Part shown: positions 43,901 through 56,400 of the stretch, piece after piece
How positions within the stretch are numbered: the stretch's first letter is position 1
Layout: every line of letters starts with the position of its first letter
From: Corallium rubrum
Taxonomy: Eukaryota; Cnidaria; Anthozoa; Scleralcyonacea; Coralliidae
Length of the DNA stretch: 64,000 bases
Assembly (NCBI GenBank): GCA_964035015.1
Contig: CAXIUP010000033.1
Coordinates: 220,649 to 284,648 of the forward strand
Reading direction: 5' to 3'
The notes under the pieces: model-generated
Database searches by the model: none
Told to the model about the DNA's origin: nothing
Seen by the model: only the letters and a program-made list of their open reading frames with translations
Made by a program: the position numbers and the translations under genes

Positions 43901-46476
43901 AACCTTGGGTCGCATCTAATTGGTGGTTATACAGAATGTTTTAATTGTTTAAGAATTTGTCGAATATGTATGGCATCCAAGCAAGATATTCAAGAGAAGG
44001 TAACTAGCTAATTACTTTAAGTATACTTGGGCAGAATTATACTGTACCAGTAATTAGATGATTTAGTATTATAATACAAGGAAATTCTACAAACTCCTTG
44101 ATTGCATTCATGCACGAGCTTCGTTGAACATGTCTCCTTCAGCTGGTGACAAAAAAGCTCTTATTTTTATCCATTGTCAACAGAAAATAGCCAAAGCTGG
44201 ATTGTGCCAAAGTTTTGTTTTAGTTTGACCAGTCTAGTATTACAGGAATTTATTAGAAGCCAGCAACTGGCGAATTCCAGTGGATACTTTCTAAATCATC
44301 ACCACCTACTTTTGAAATTTCATATGATGCAGTTTACAGTATGTGTTCACTTAATGAATTCAGCAATATGCTTCTTTTGAAATTAATGAAACCCCTGATA
44401 GTGGTTTGAGTAAGGACCACATTGTATATGAAATTAAAAAATTCAATAATTCAGGAAGAAAATTCAAAAGAAATTTATTAATATTTAATCAGTGCATGTA
44501 AATGTGATACAGTCACATGTGGTTGACAATGATCACTAGTGGTTGTATTAGATTCACATATCAGCTCTGTCTCACCTCTTAAACACTGATATTGAGCTTT
44601 TTCTGGATTTATCTGAGTGAACAACAAAGTAATTTTCAATATTTAGCGGCTGCAGAGGTTAGATGTATTGCCAATAACATACTGGCACGAAGTCCAGGAC
44701 TTAGTCTTGTTCTTTCGAATCCTTTTGGGGAAAGTTCACATTATAACCGAAGGTCTGGTTCAGATTAAGCAGCAGTTACGAACAACACGTCAACACAATT
44801 CCCAGTCAGGAACATTGATAAACATTCCTCGATGTAAATCATTGTCATTTCAAAACAGCTACTTTGTACGCACTGGTCGTGTATGGAACTGCTTGTCAGC
44901 AGAGTAAAGAGATCTCTCACAAAGCGTAATGACTTTTAAACGCAAACTTATAATAAAAAACCAAAAATGCCTTATGAGCATTTACGATCCGGACAATCCA
45001 ATAACATATAAATCTGTATGTGTAAAATGTCACTCCGCCAGAAACCTTGATCAGCTTAACATAAAAGTGTGCTGTTTTTAAGTTTTTAATCTCTCTTTTA
45101 TATGTTTGTATCTAATGTATTTGTGTAAGGGCTCATCGTAATTGGCTCCTGTGGATACATCCTACGGAGCTGTGATGATAACCCAGCCAGGTCCTTTCGT
45201 CTCTCTCTTGTGACACTGTGTAATCATATTGCGTAATTTGGCAAAGTTTAATAAATATTTGTGTCTGTGTTGTATCGGATATCACAAGCTCTCGCCTTCT
45301 GGCCATTATGTCTGTTTTGACATCTCTTCTTGTAGCAATTTTGACATAATATATCATACATGAGGAGGAGTGTTTCATCAGGATATCCAAACACCAGACA
45401 TCTCAAACAAATCAGTATTTTAAGAGAAAGTTTGCTTAAGTTATGTAATTTCTTCCTCCTATATCCAAACCAGAGATTTCCTTTGTTTTTGGTTCATGAA
45501 TTATTATTTAATGAGTTTGAGATAGCCAAAGGGCCATGAAGAAATATGAATATGTAAAACCTCCAAACATGGCGTACATGTACTGTACTTGTAGCCACTT
45601 CATTCTAATAGTGCATTCTTATTAGTTTACAGAAGAACAGTTTCAGTTGAGGACAAGGGAAAGTTACAATAGGCACTGCAGACTAGTGCAAGATGACCCA
45701 TCGTTGTCAAGTGCATATGGAGTGAAGAGGGACTCTGCCCTAAATCAGTCTCTCTATTTCCATGTCGTCGATGGTCTTGACCTGGATGTCATGCATGATC
45801 AACTCGAAGGTGTTCTTCCTTTGGAAATAAAGATGCTTTTGCATAAATATATTCAGTGTGACAAAGCATTCACGCTTAAAACTATAAATGAGAGGATTGA
45901 ATCTTTTGACTATGGCCCAGTTGACACTAAGAACAAGCCAAGTCCCCTGAAAGATCAAATCCTCTCATCAGATTCTGCATCAATAAGTCAGACAGGTACT
46001 GTAGTGCAAAATAGTTTTGGTCATCAATCACACACATGGCATTCAAGATGGTGGGAAACCCAGTTATGTTGTTCTGGTTGTGGTTCCAATTTGAGAGAAC
46101 TACCACATTTGGGCTATTATAATTTCATGCCATCAGAATTGTTGGCTCCGAAAGAAGCGGTGAAACGTGTGCATTTGCTGGGCAGCTGCATGATATAATT
46201 ATTACTAAGACTTCAGATGGCCCAATTTTTTTAACCCAATTCTACTTAATAGTTAAGTAGACTCACAAACACACAAACTTTGTGCACACACAATTTTTTC
46301 TTAAAATAAGAGGGAATTTTTAAATATATTTTATATTGACTTGCATATCTTATATGAAGGAACATTAAGTAAACATAATTTGTATGTCTCATATGTTAAT
46401 GTTCATGGGCCTTAGAATCATAAGCAAATCAATCGCATCATAATCTACGTTTAAAATTGTTGAGAGGTTGAATTTG

Positions 46477-46543
<67 letters not shown>

Positions 46544-47379
46544 TTAAAGGGCAATAATTAACCTTTTTTAAATTCTATTTTCACATAAAGCTGCACAGAT
46601 GTGGTGCCTTGCTCGAATGTTTCCCTTACTGATTGGCGACAAAGTCCAGCATGAAGATGAGAATTGGGACAATTTTCTGAGATTGTTGCAAATCGAGGAA
46701 ATTGTTTTTGCACCAACGACAAGCACTCAACTGGCTGCTTATCTTGCTGTTTTGGTTAGAGACTATCTAGACACGTTTAGTGAACTCTATGATAGAAACC
46801 TCATTCCAAAACAGCATTACATGGTCCATTATCCGAGACAAATTATAAGGTAAAACACTATAGTCGAATTAGTTTTTATGCTGCTCCCACTCTGAAATTT
46901 GCTTGGCTGTTGATATTTGGGTTTATGCATTCTTGGACCCTTGGTTTACTTGTTTTCTTTTGTTGAATTTTATTGCTTGCATTTTTGATGATGCTCTCTG
47001 GTTTGCTGTTTGTGGTTGATGCGATCATAAATTCATAGTTGACTTGTTTTCGTTACTCTGGATTAATTATGTTTCCGAATGGTATGTGTATGTGTATGTG
47101 TATGCGTATGCGTATGCGTATGCGTATGCGTATGCGTATGCGTATGCGTATGCGTATGCGTATGCGTATGCGTATGCGTATGCGTATGCGTATGCGTATG
47201 CGTATGCGTATGCGTATGCGTATGCGTATGCGTATGCGTATGCGTATGCGTATGCGTATGCGTATGCGTATGCGTATGCGTATGCGTATGCGTATGCGTA
47301 TGCGTATGCGTATGCGTATGCGTATGCGTATGCGTATGCGTATGCGTATGTGTATGTGTACGGTATATGGTATGGTATG

Positions 47380-47435
<56 letters not shown>

Positions 47436-48980
47436 CAAATGGTTATATATGGGTTCAATTTTTATCAGCAGCTAAGGGTTTTGCTTACTTGAGTATTAAT
47501 GCAGTTTAACTAACAAACTGAAATTTTAATATACTTTACTTTTTAGGAGAGGGCCATTGGTACGGTCTTGGGCAATGCGTTTTGAAACGAAGCACGGCTA
47601 CTTCAGAAACCTTGTAAACAAAATCAACAATTTTAAAAATATTGATTTATCATTGGCTAAGCGTCATCAAAGTCTACAAGCATATCTACTGCAGGGTTCA
47701 TCAGGGAGTCTTACCAAACCTTCACTAGAACTTGGACCAGGTATCTCCTCTATACAGTATAAATTTGTCCCATATAATTTGATATAATGATTTTGTATTA
47801 TATAGATGCTATTGAGATACATGTAACTTACTGTAGTTTATATGTTTGTTGGTTTGTGTGTTTACATGTATTTATGTGTTGATGTATTTAATGTACTGAT
47901 TAATTTAATTAATTAATTTATTTATTTATTAAAGGTCAAACTACAACAGTTGGTAATTCAGGCATTGGAGATAAACTACTAGAGTTGAATTGTGGAATCC
48001 ATCCGACATCCTTTTTAAGAACGTATGTATTGACTATTCACTCAACCGTATTCTATTTCAACTTTATGTTTTTGATGGCTTTTTTTGTTATATTTTTGAA
48101 TTATTGTTCTTCTTGTGTCCTAACTCTCGTGCTGGCATATCACAAACTATAAATAAGTATATACATCTGTGCCATTAATATCTCTGGATGATAATTATGA
48201 CATGTGTTGGTATAATTTTTGTTTATAACCAGTATTGACAAGACATTCTCAAAATGTTTAATTAACCAATTCTTGACAAGGCTGGCCTTATAACCAGCCC
48301 TTTCCCTCTGCTGAATGAAATCATGTGACAATATAAGATAGAACAAAAATAACAGAGATTCTGCTTGACAGGAATGGGTTAATTCAAATGTACTATAATT
48401 GTATTATAATTGTTTTTATATAACCTGATGCAAGCACTCAAATGACTTTGGGAATATTTGAAAGGGTTTAAATATACTTATGTGAACCCTTGCCTGTGGC
48501 TCTGGTTCACATAAACTTTCTAATTTTCTCCTGTTTGGATCAGGCTGTGTAACACGGGTGGCCATTTTCTATTTCATTATGACATTTTAATACAATTCGG
48601 CTGTTTTCTTCTTCTCCATGGTTTTAATATGATACTCTATTTTTTTATGCAGAAGTTCCTGGGCAACAGTTCTTGGAACTAAGTATGCTGTTGGTCATGT
48701 GGTAATAACTGGCTTGGATCATGGACATCCCGGATTTGTCAAAGTTGATCAAGTTATGATTGTTGATGGAAGTATTGTCATACTTAAATACAAATCATTG
48801 CATGTTGTTGAGTATGAAGAGCATCTCAATGCTTACCAAGTGGAGCTGGGTGATCATGTCAATTTAGTTGAGCAAGAAAGCCTTGTAGATTTCCACCCTC
48901 TTGGGCTGCATAAAGGGTTTGGTTGTAATACCAACAAGCGATTTGTTGTCCTACGATACAGAGTTGACTGTATGCAATGA
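40995..48980 (+). CDS. C2H2 zinc-finger / Tnp2-like core protein, ten exons, 827 aa
   Basis: Exons: 40995-41585, 41675-41824, 43191-43362, 43494-43651, 43826-43999, 45626-45995, 46591-46849, 47547-47740, 47935-48022, 48653-48980. All joins have GT-AG borders and matching phase; the sum is 2484 bases with no internal stop. Residues 4-26 (C4, C7, H20/21, H26) and 36-57 (C36, C39, H52, H57) are two C2H2 fingers. A later Cys cluster reads CFNCLRICRICM. The core has DLDVMHDQLEGVLP (D469, H472) and, further on, HYMVHYPRQIIRRGPLVRSW and RFETKHGYFRN. These positions parallel the DYMH and VHSMVHL motifs of the CACTA-like relic at 69-2037. I recall such multi-exon proteins in fish and cnidarians without known function. 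The gene is either a domesticated transposase-derived DNA-binding protein or the gene of a large element whose ends I cannot see. Confidence 0.8.
41896..42180. repeat. Two foldback elements in intron 2
   Basis: The outer pair is AAGGCTCATTTCCACTCAGG (41898) and its complement near 42023-42042. Right next to it, a second pair CACTTGTGGAA...TTCCACAAGTG spans 42060-42163 with centre ACCCGAAGGGCGT. Confidence 0.82.
42340..42672. repeat. Foldback repeats in intron 2 (GGACTTGAAATA and GGCTTCGCC types)
   Basis: Repeated CAAGGACTTGAAATA units in both orientations occupy 42340-42440. A long palindrome at 42537-42668 has ends AAAGGCC...GGCCTTT, arms GACTAGACCGGGT and centre CCTCGGCTTCGCCTCGG. Confidence 0.82.
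42675..42834. repeat. Foldback element with hammerhead-like core (copy 2)
   Basis: Second copy of the 3482-3661 element: ATATAGTAAGGTTAGATATA and its complement at the ends, CTAACGTTTCGAGCGAAGG inside. The CTGACGA box survives only in the left arm (as CGTCAG); the right arm reads GTTACGA instead. Confidence 0.82.
44420..44640. repeat. Diverged relative of the TTAA MITE, in intron 5
   Basis: It shares CACTAGTGGTTGTAT, ATTGAGCTTTTTCTG and surrounding order with 12130-12300, but with many differences. Target duplication not visible. Confidence 0.58.
44646..45081 (+). pseudogene. LINE (non-LTR) reverse transcriptase C-terminal fragment in intron 5
   Basis: The frame reads RLQRLDVLPITYWHEVQDLV, then FFRILLGK, SFQNSYFVRTGRVWNCL, a stop at about 44905, then TFKRKLI and IYDPDNPITYKS to a natural stop at 45081. 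This order is the usual C-terminal end of CR1/RTE-like LINE proteins. 5'-truncated and carrying at least one nonsense codon. The following 3' region contains GGGCTCATCGTAATTGGCTC. Confidence 0.72.
46474..46545. repeat. (TTTA)n microsatellite in intron 6
   Basis: About 18 uninterrupted TTTA units. Confidence 0.95.
47085..47431. repeat. (GTATGC)n hexanucleotide array followed by (TA)n in intron 7
   Basis: About 42 perfect GTATGC units are bordered by GTATGT variants on both sides, then GGTATGGTATGG and a (TA)n tract. The long open frames over it (alternating Tyr-Ala, Cys-Val, Met-Arg) are artefacts of the period-6 unit. Confidence 0.96.
48420..48590. repeat. Dispersed repeat in intron 9
   Basis: Relative of 32600-32800 (shared CCTTGCCTGTGGCTC, GGCTGTGTAACACGG and GCCATTTTCTATTTC). 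Just upstream, TTGACAGGAATGGGTTAA resembles the end of the satellite unit. Confidence 0.58.
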
Positions 48981-49144
48981 ATATGAACAGTATATAGCTA
49001 GTGAACTTTTACATATAATAGATTTATTTTACATAGTATAGTTTTTTACATATATTAAACATTGCTTGTATATACTGTATATAATTATGTATATATTTAT
49101 GTTATGATAAAATGTCTCATTGTTCAATATTAAACCATTGCTCA

Positions 49145-49985
49145 CCTCTCGGAATTCGAGTAATGTATTGACTCAACTAATTTTAGTCAACATTTCACTT
49201 TACTCAGAGTTGAGTAAAGTTCTTCACTCAACTTTTCAGTTTACTCAGGGTTTGAGTAAAGTGATTTGTTTTACTCAGGCCGTCGAGTAAAGTGAATATA
49301 ACTTACTCAAGACGTGAGTGAAGTGATGTATTTTACTCAAAATATCAGATTACTCAGAGTTTGAGTTAGGTATTTTACTCAAAGTTTTACTTTACTCAGA
49401 GTTTGAGTAAAGTATTCTACTCAACATTTCAGTTTACTCAGAGTTTGAGTAAAGTGTAGTCAATTTACTCAAGACTTGAGTAAAATGAAGTATTTTACTC
49501 AATATTTCACTTTACTCAGAGTTTGAGTAAAGTAGTTTACTCAATATTTAGTTTACTTAGGGTTTGAGTAAAGTGGTTTTGTTTTGCTCAGGTCTTGAGT
49601 AAAGTGAAATCAATTTACTCAAGACTTGAGTAAGTTGTCTAAGTCAACATTTCACTTTACTCAGAGTTTGAGTAAAACTAGTATTTTACTCAAACGAATG
49701 CGTAATTTTACTCACTTTTGCTTTACTCATGCATTTGCGTAAAGTTAAACTGATGAATTACTCAGTTCGTGAGTCAACTTACTCAAGTATTTGAGTAGAA
49801 ATACTCATCGAGTCATTTGACTCAATACGTGAGTTAAAATTTACTCAAACGACTGAGTAGAAATACTCATGCATTTTCTGTCTGAGTAAAATTACTCAAA
49901 ATTTTGAGTAAGACTTCAACTTTACTCATTAATTGAGTAGTTTTACTCAAAAATTGAGTAATTTTACTCAATTGCGAAAATGCTT
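49145..49985. repeat. ACTCA/TGAGT palindrome-rich element
   Basis: Some 840 bases are built from TTTACTCA and TGAGTAAA boxes in both orientations, typically CTTTACTCAGAGTTTGAGTAAAG, at irregular spacing. The ends are poorly defined. The right end passes TTTTTTTGCAGTG and then enters Gypsy pol sequence at about 49999, so the element probably inserted into or broke that retroelement. Confidence 0.8.
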
Positions 49986-49998
49986 TTTTTGCAGTGAA

Positions 49999-50440
49999 GG
50001 AGAGCTCCAATTGCTTTTACTGGGTTCAATAAGATCGTTCTCTCAGAGATATTGAACTTCTTGTTGCAAGTACTTCTGCTTAGCTGGATTAAGCCGGTAA
50101 GGATGTTGTTTAATCGGCGAGGCGTTGTTAATTATATCCACTTCGTGGTAAATCATATCGGTTCTCGATAGTACGTCTGGGAATAACTCCTTGTGTTCAG
50201 TCAAAATCTTCTTCAAATCTTCTTGATGAGATGGCGGTAGATGTTTCAGTTTGTCATCCAAGTTGTTTAGAATGTCAGAGTTGTTTAGCTTTATTGTGTC
50301 TGACAGATCTGACTGTTGGCCTAACTCATTCTTAATGATCGTTTCCTTAGATGGTTCTACATCACTAACTACATTTACAGGTCGTTTAAAAACTATCTCT
50401 TTAACTCTTTCTTGTCCGAATTGGTGTTTAGTATTTTATT
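49999..50440 (-). pseudogene. Ty3/Gypsy pol fragment (start of reverse transcriptase)
   Basis: On the minus strand a frame reads HQFGQERVKEIVFKRPVN, then LPPSHQEDLKKILTEHKELF and YHEVDIINNASPIKQHPYR, followed by a TGA at about 50043 and then ENDLIEPSKSNWSS. This is the linker and first RT segment of a Gypsy-type Pol. The nonsense codon stands where the family has Leu or another residue. The fragment is cut by the ACTCA element on one side. On the other it runs into the first unit of the satellite, whose units repeat the HQFGQERVKEIV-coding bases. Confidence 0.85.
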
Positions 50441-53400
50441 CTGGCTAACGCCAGACGATTTTATTCACCTCTGGGGAAGCCCCCGGACAGGAATGAGTTA
50501 TAAACTATCTCTTTAACTCTTTCTTGTCCGAATTGGTCTTTAGTATTTTATTCTGGCTAACGCCAGACGATTTTATTCACCTCTGGGGAAGCCCCCGGAC
50601 AGGAATGAGTTATAAACTATCTCTTTAACTCTTTCTTGTCCGAATTGGTCTTTAGTATTTTATTCTGGCTAACGCCAGACGATTTTATTCACCTCTGGGG
50701 AAGCCCCCGGACAGGAATGAGTTATAAACTATCTCTTTAACTCTTTCTTGTCCGAATTGGTCTTTAGTACTAATTTTATTCTGGCTAACGCCAGACGATT
50801 TTATTCACCTCTGGGGAAGCCCCCGGACAGGAATGAGTTATAAACTATCTCTTTAACTCTTTCTCGTCCGAATTGATCTTTAGTATTTTATTCTGGCCAA
50901 CGCCAGACGATTTTATTCACCTCTGGGGAAGCCCCCGGACAGGAATGAGTTATAAACTATCTCTTTAACTCTTTCTCGTCCGAATTGGTCTTTAGTATTT
51001 TATTCTGGCTAACGCCAGACGATTTTATTCACCTCTGGGGAAGCCCCGGACAGGAATGAGTTATAAACTATCTCTTTAACTCTTTCTCGTCCGAATTGGT
51101 CTTTAGTATTTTATTCTGGCTAACGCCAGACGATTTTATTCACCTCTGGGGAAGCCCCCGGACAGGAATGAGTTATAAACTATCTCTTTAACTCTTTCTC
51201 GTCCGAATTGGTCTTTAGTATTTTATTCTGGCTAACGCCAGACGATTTTATTCACCTCTGGGGAAGCCCCCGGACAGGAATGAGTTATAAACTATCTCTT
51301 TAACTCTTTCTCGTCCGAATTGGTCTTTAGTATTTTATTCTGGCTAACGCCAGACGATTTTATTCACCTCTGGGGAAGCCCCCGGACAGGAATGAGTTAT
51401 AAACTATCTCTTTAACTCTTTCTCGTCCGAATTGGTCTTTAGTATTTTATTCTGGCTAACGCCAGACGATTTTATTCACCTCTGGGGAAGCCCCCGGACA
51501 GGAATGAGTTATAAACTATCTCTTTAACTCTTTCTCGTCCGAATTGGTCTTTAGTAATTTTATTCTGGCTAACGCCAGACGATTTTATTCACCTCTGGGG
51601 AAGCCCCCGGACAGGAATGAGTTATAAACTATCTCTTTAACTCTTTCTCGTCCGAATTGGTCTTTAGTAATTTTATTCTGGCTAACGCCAGACGATTTTA
51701 TTCACCTCTGGGGAAGCCCCCGGACAGGAATGAGTTATAAACTATCTCTTTAACTCTTTCTCGTCCGAATTGGTCTTTAGTATTTTATTCTGGCTAACGC
51801 CAGACGATTTTATTCACCTCTGGGGAAGCCCCCGGACAGGAATGAGTTATAAACTATCTCTTTAACTCTTTCTCGTCCGAATTGGTGTTTAGTATTTTAT
51901 TCTGGCCAACGCCAGACGATTTTATTCACCTCTGGGGAAGCCCCCGGACAGGAATGAGTTATAAACTATCTCTTTAACTCTTTCTCGTCCGAATTGGTCT
52001 TTAGTATTTTATTCTGGCCAACGCCAGACGATTTTATTCACCTCTGGTGAAGCCCCCGGACAGGAATGAGTTATAAACTATCTCTTTAACTCTTTCTCGT
52101 CCGAATTGGTCTTTAGTATTTTATTCTGGCCAACGCCAGACGATTTTATTCACCTCTGGGGAAGCCCCCGGACAGGAATGAGTTATAAACTATCTCTTTA
52201 ACTCTTTCTCGTCCGAATTGGTCTTTAGTATTTTATTCTGGCCAACGCCAGACGATTTTATTCACCTCTGGTGAAGCCCCCGGACAGGAATGAGTTATAA
52301 ACTATCTCTTTAACTCTTTCTCGTCCGAATTGGTCTTTAGTATTTTATTCTGGCTAACGCCAGACGATTTTATTCACCTCTGGGGAAGCCCCGGACAGGA
52401 ATGAGTTATAAACTATCTCTTTAACTCTTTCTCGTCCGAATTGGCCTTTAGTACTAATTTTATTCTGGCTAACGCCAGACGATTTTATTCACCTCTGGGG
52501 AAGCCCCCGGACAGGAATGAGTTATAAACTATCTCTTTAACTCTTTCTCGTCCGAATTGGTCTTTAGTACTAATTTTATTCTGGCTAACGCCAGACGATT
52601 TTATTCACCTCTGGGGAAGCCCCCGGACAGGAATGAGTTATAAACTATCTCTTTAACTCTTTCTCGTCCGAATTGGTCTTTAGTAATTTTATTCTGGCTA
52701 ACGCCAGACGATTTTATTCACCTCTGGGGAAGCCCCCGGACAGGAATGAGTTATAAACTATCTCTTTAACTCTTTCTCGTCCGAATTGGTCTTTAGTACT
52801 AATTTTATTCTGGCTAACGCCAGACGATTTTATTCACCTCTGGGGAAGCCCCCGGACAGGAATGAGTTATAACCTATCTCTTTAACTCTTTCTCGTCCGA
52901 ATTGGTCTTTAGTAGTAATTTTATTCTGGCTAACGCCAGACGATTTTATTCACCTCTGGGGAAGCCCCCGGACAGGAATGAGTTATAAACTATCTCTTTA
53001 ACTCTTTCTCGTCCGAATTGGTCTTTAGTAGTAATTTTATTCTGGCTAACGCCAGACGATTTTATTCACCTCTGGGGAAGCCCCCGGACAGGAATGAGTT
53101 ATAAACTATCTCTTTAACTCTTTCTCGTCCGAATTGGTCTTTAGTACTAATTTTATTCTGGCTAACGCCAGACGATTTTATTCACCTCTGGGGAAGCCCC
53201 CGGACAGGAATGAGTTATAAACTATCTCTTTAACTCTTTCTCGTCCGAATTGGTCTTTAGTTTAATTTTATTCTGGCTAACGCCAGACGATTTTATTCAC
53301 CTCTGGGGAAGCCCCCGGACAGGAATGAGTTATAAACTATCTCTTTAACTCTTTCTCGTCCGAATTGGTCTTTAGTAATTTTATTCTGGCTAACGCCAGA

Positions 53401-56400
53401 CGATTTTATTCACCTCTGGGGAAGCCCCCGGACAGGAATGAGTTATAAACTATCTCTTTAACTCTTTCTCGTCCGAATTGGTCTTTAGTATTTTATTCTG
53501 GCTAACGCCAGACGATTTTATTCACCTCTGGGGAAGCCCCCGGACAGGAATGAGTTATAAACTATCTCTTTAACTCTTTCTCGTCCGAATTGGTCTTAGT
53601 AGTAATTTTATTCTGGCTAACGCCAGACGATTTTATTCACCTCTGGGGAAGCCCCCGGACAGGAATGAGTTATAAACTATCTCTTTAACTCTTTCTCGTC
53701 CGAATTGGTCTTTAGTAATTTTATTCTGGCTAACGCCAGACGATTTTATTCACCTCTGGGGAAGCCCCCGGACAGGAATGAGTTATAAACTATCTCTTTA
53801 ACTCTTTCTCGTCCGAATTGGTCTTTAGTAATTTTATTCTGGCTAACGCCAGACGATTTTATTCACCTCTGGGGAAGCCCCCGGACAGGAATGAGTTATA
53901 AACTATCTCTTTAACTCTTTCTCGTCCGAATTGGTCTTTAGTATTTTATTCTGGCTAACGCCAGACGATTTTATTCACCTCTGGGGAAGCCCCCGGACAG
54001 GAATGAGTTATAAACTATCTCTTTAACTCTTTCTCGTCCGAATTGGTCTTTAGTATTTTATTCTGGCTAACGCCAGACGATTTTATTCACCTCTGGGGAA
54101 GCCCCCGGACAGGAATGAGTTATAAACTATCTCTTTAACTCTTTCTTGTCCGAATTGATCTTTAGTATTTTATTCTGGCTAACGCCAGACGATTTTATTC
54201 ACCTCTGGGGAAGCCCCCGGACAGGAATGAGTTATAAACTATCTCTTTAACTCTTTCTTGTCCGAATTGATCTTTAGTATTTTATTCTGGCCAACGCCAG
54301 ACGATTTTATTCACCTCTGGGGAAGCCCCCGGACAGGAATGAGTTATAAACTATCTCTTTAACTCTTTCTTGTCCGAATTGGTCTTTAGTATTTTATTCT
54401 GGCTAACGCCAGACGATTTTATTCACCTCTGGGGAAGCCCCCGGACAGGAACGAGTTATAAACTATCTCTTTAACTCTTTCTTGTCCGAATTGGTCTTTA
54501 GTATTTTATTCTGGCTAACGCCAGACGATTTTATTCACCTCTGGGGAAGCCCCCGGACAGGAATGAGTTATAAACTATCTCTTTAACTCTTTCTTGTCCG
54601 AATTGGTCTTTAGTATTTTATTCTGGCTAACGCCAGACGATTTTATTCACCTCTGGGGAAGCCCCCGGACAGGAATGAGTTATAAACTATCTCTTTAACT
54701 CTTTCTCGTCCGAATTGGTCTTTAGTACTAATTTTATTCTGGCTAACGCCAGACGATTTTATTCACCTCTGGGGAAGCCCCCGGACAGGAATGAGTTATA
54801 AACTATCTCTTTAACTCTTTCTTGTCCGAATTGGTCTTTAGTATTTTATTCTGGCTAACGCCAGACGATTTTATTCACCTCTGGGGAAGCCCCCGGACAG
54901 GAATGAGTTATAAACTATCTCTTTAACTCTTTCTTGTCCGAATTGGTCTTTAGTACTAATTTTATTCTGGCTAACGCCAGACGATTTTATTCACCTCTGG
55001 GGAAGCCCCCGGACAGGAATGAGTTATAAACTATCTCTTTAACTCTTTCTTGTCCGAATTGGTCTTTAGTACTAATTTTATTCTGGCTAACGCCAGACGA
55101 TTTTATTCACCTCTGGGGAAGCCCCCGGACAGGAATGAGTTATAAACTATCTCTTTAACTCTTTCTCGTCCGAATTGGTCTTTAGTACTAATTTTATTCT
55201 GGCTAACGCCAGACGATTTTATTCACCTCTGGGGAAGCCCCCGGACAGGAATGAGTTATAAACTATCTCTTTAACTCTTTCTTGTCCGAATTGGTCTTTA
55301 GTATTTTATTCTGGCTAACGCCAGACGATTTTATTCACCTCTGGGGAAGCCCCCGGACAGGAATGAGTTATAAACTATCTCTTTAACTCTTTCTTGTCCG
55401 AATTGGTCTTTAGTATCTTTTTCTGGCTAACGCCAGACGATTTTATTCACCTCTGGGGAAGCCCCCGGACAGGAATGAGTTATAAACTATCTCTTTAACT
55501 CTTTCTTGTCCGAATTGGTCTTTAGTATCTTTTTCTGGCTAACGCCAGACGATTTTATTCACCTCTGGGGAAGCCCCCGGACAGGAATGAGTTATAAACT
55601 ATCTCTTTAACTCTTTCTTGTCCGAATTGGTCTTTAGTATTTTATTCTGGCTAACGCCAGACGATTTTATTCACCTCTGGGGAAGCCCCCGGACAGGAAT
55701 GAGTTATAAACTATCTCTTTAACTCTTTCTTGTCCGAATTGGTCTTTAGTATTTTATTCACCTCTGGGGAAGCCCCCGGACAGGAATGAGTTATAAACTA
55801 TCTCTTTAACTCTTTCTTGTCCGAATTGGTCTTTAGTATTTTATTCTGGCTAACGCCAGACGATTTTATTCACCTCTGGGGAAGCCCCCGGACAGGAATG
55901 AGTTATAAACTATCTCTTTAACTCTTTCTTGTCCGAATTGATCTTTAGTATTTTATTCTGGCTAACGCCAGACGATTTTATTCACCTCTGGGGAAGCCCC
56001 CGGACAGGAATGAGTTATAAACTATCTCTTTAACTCTTTCTTGTCCGAATTGGTCTTTAGTATTTTATTCTGGCTAACGCCAGACGATTTTATTCACCTC
56101 TGGGGAAGCCCCCGGACAGGAATGAGTTATAAACTATCTCTTTATAAACTATCTCTTTAACTCTTTCTTGTCCGAATTGATCTTTAGTATTTTATTCTGG
56201 CTAACGCCAGACGATTTTATTCACCTCTGGGGAAGCCCGCGGACAGGAATGAGTTATAAACTATCTCTTTAACTCTTTCTTGTCCGAATTGGTCTTTAGT
56301 ATTTTATTCTGGCTAACGCCAGACGATTTTATTCACCTCTGGGGAAGCCCGCGGACAGGAATGAGTTATAAACTATCTCTTTAACTCTTTCTTGTCCGAA

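Noticed and set aside
47039-47509. Open frames with alternating Tyr-Ala, Cys-Val or Met-Arg
   Set aside because: Artefacts of the GTATGC hexamer array inside an intron.
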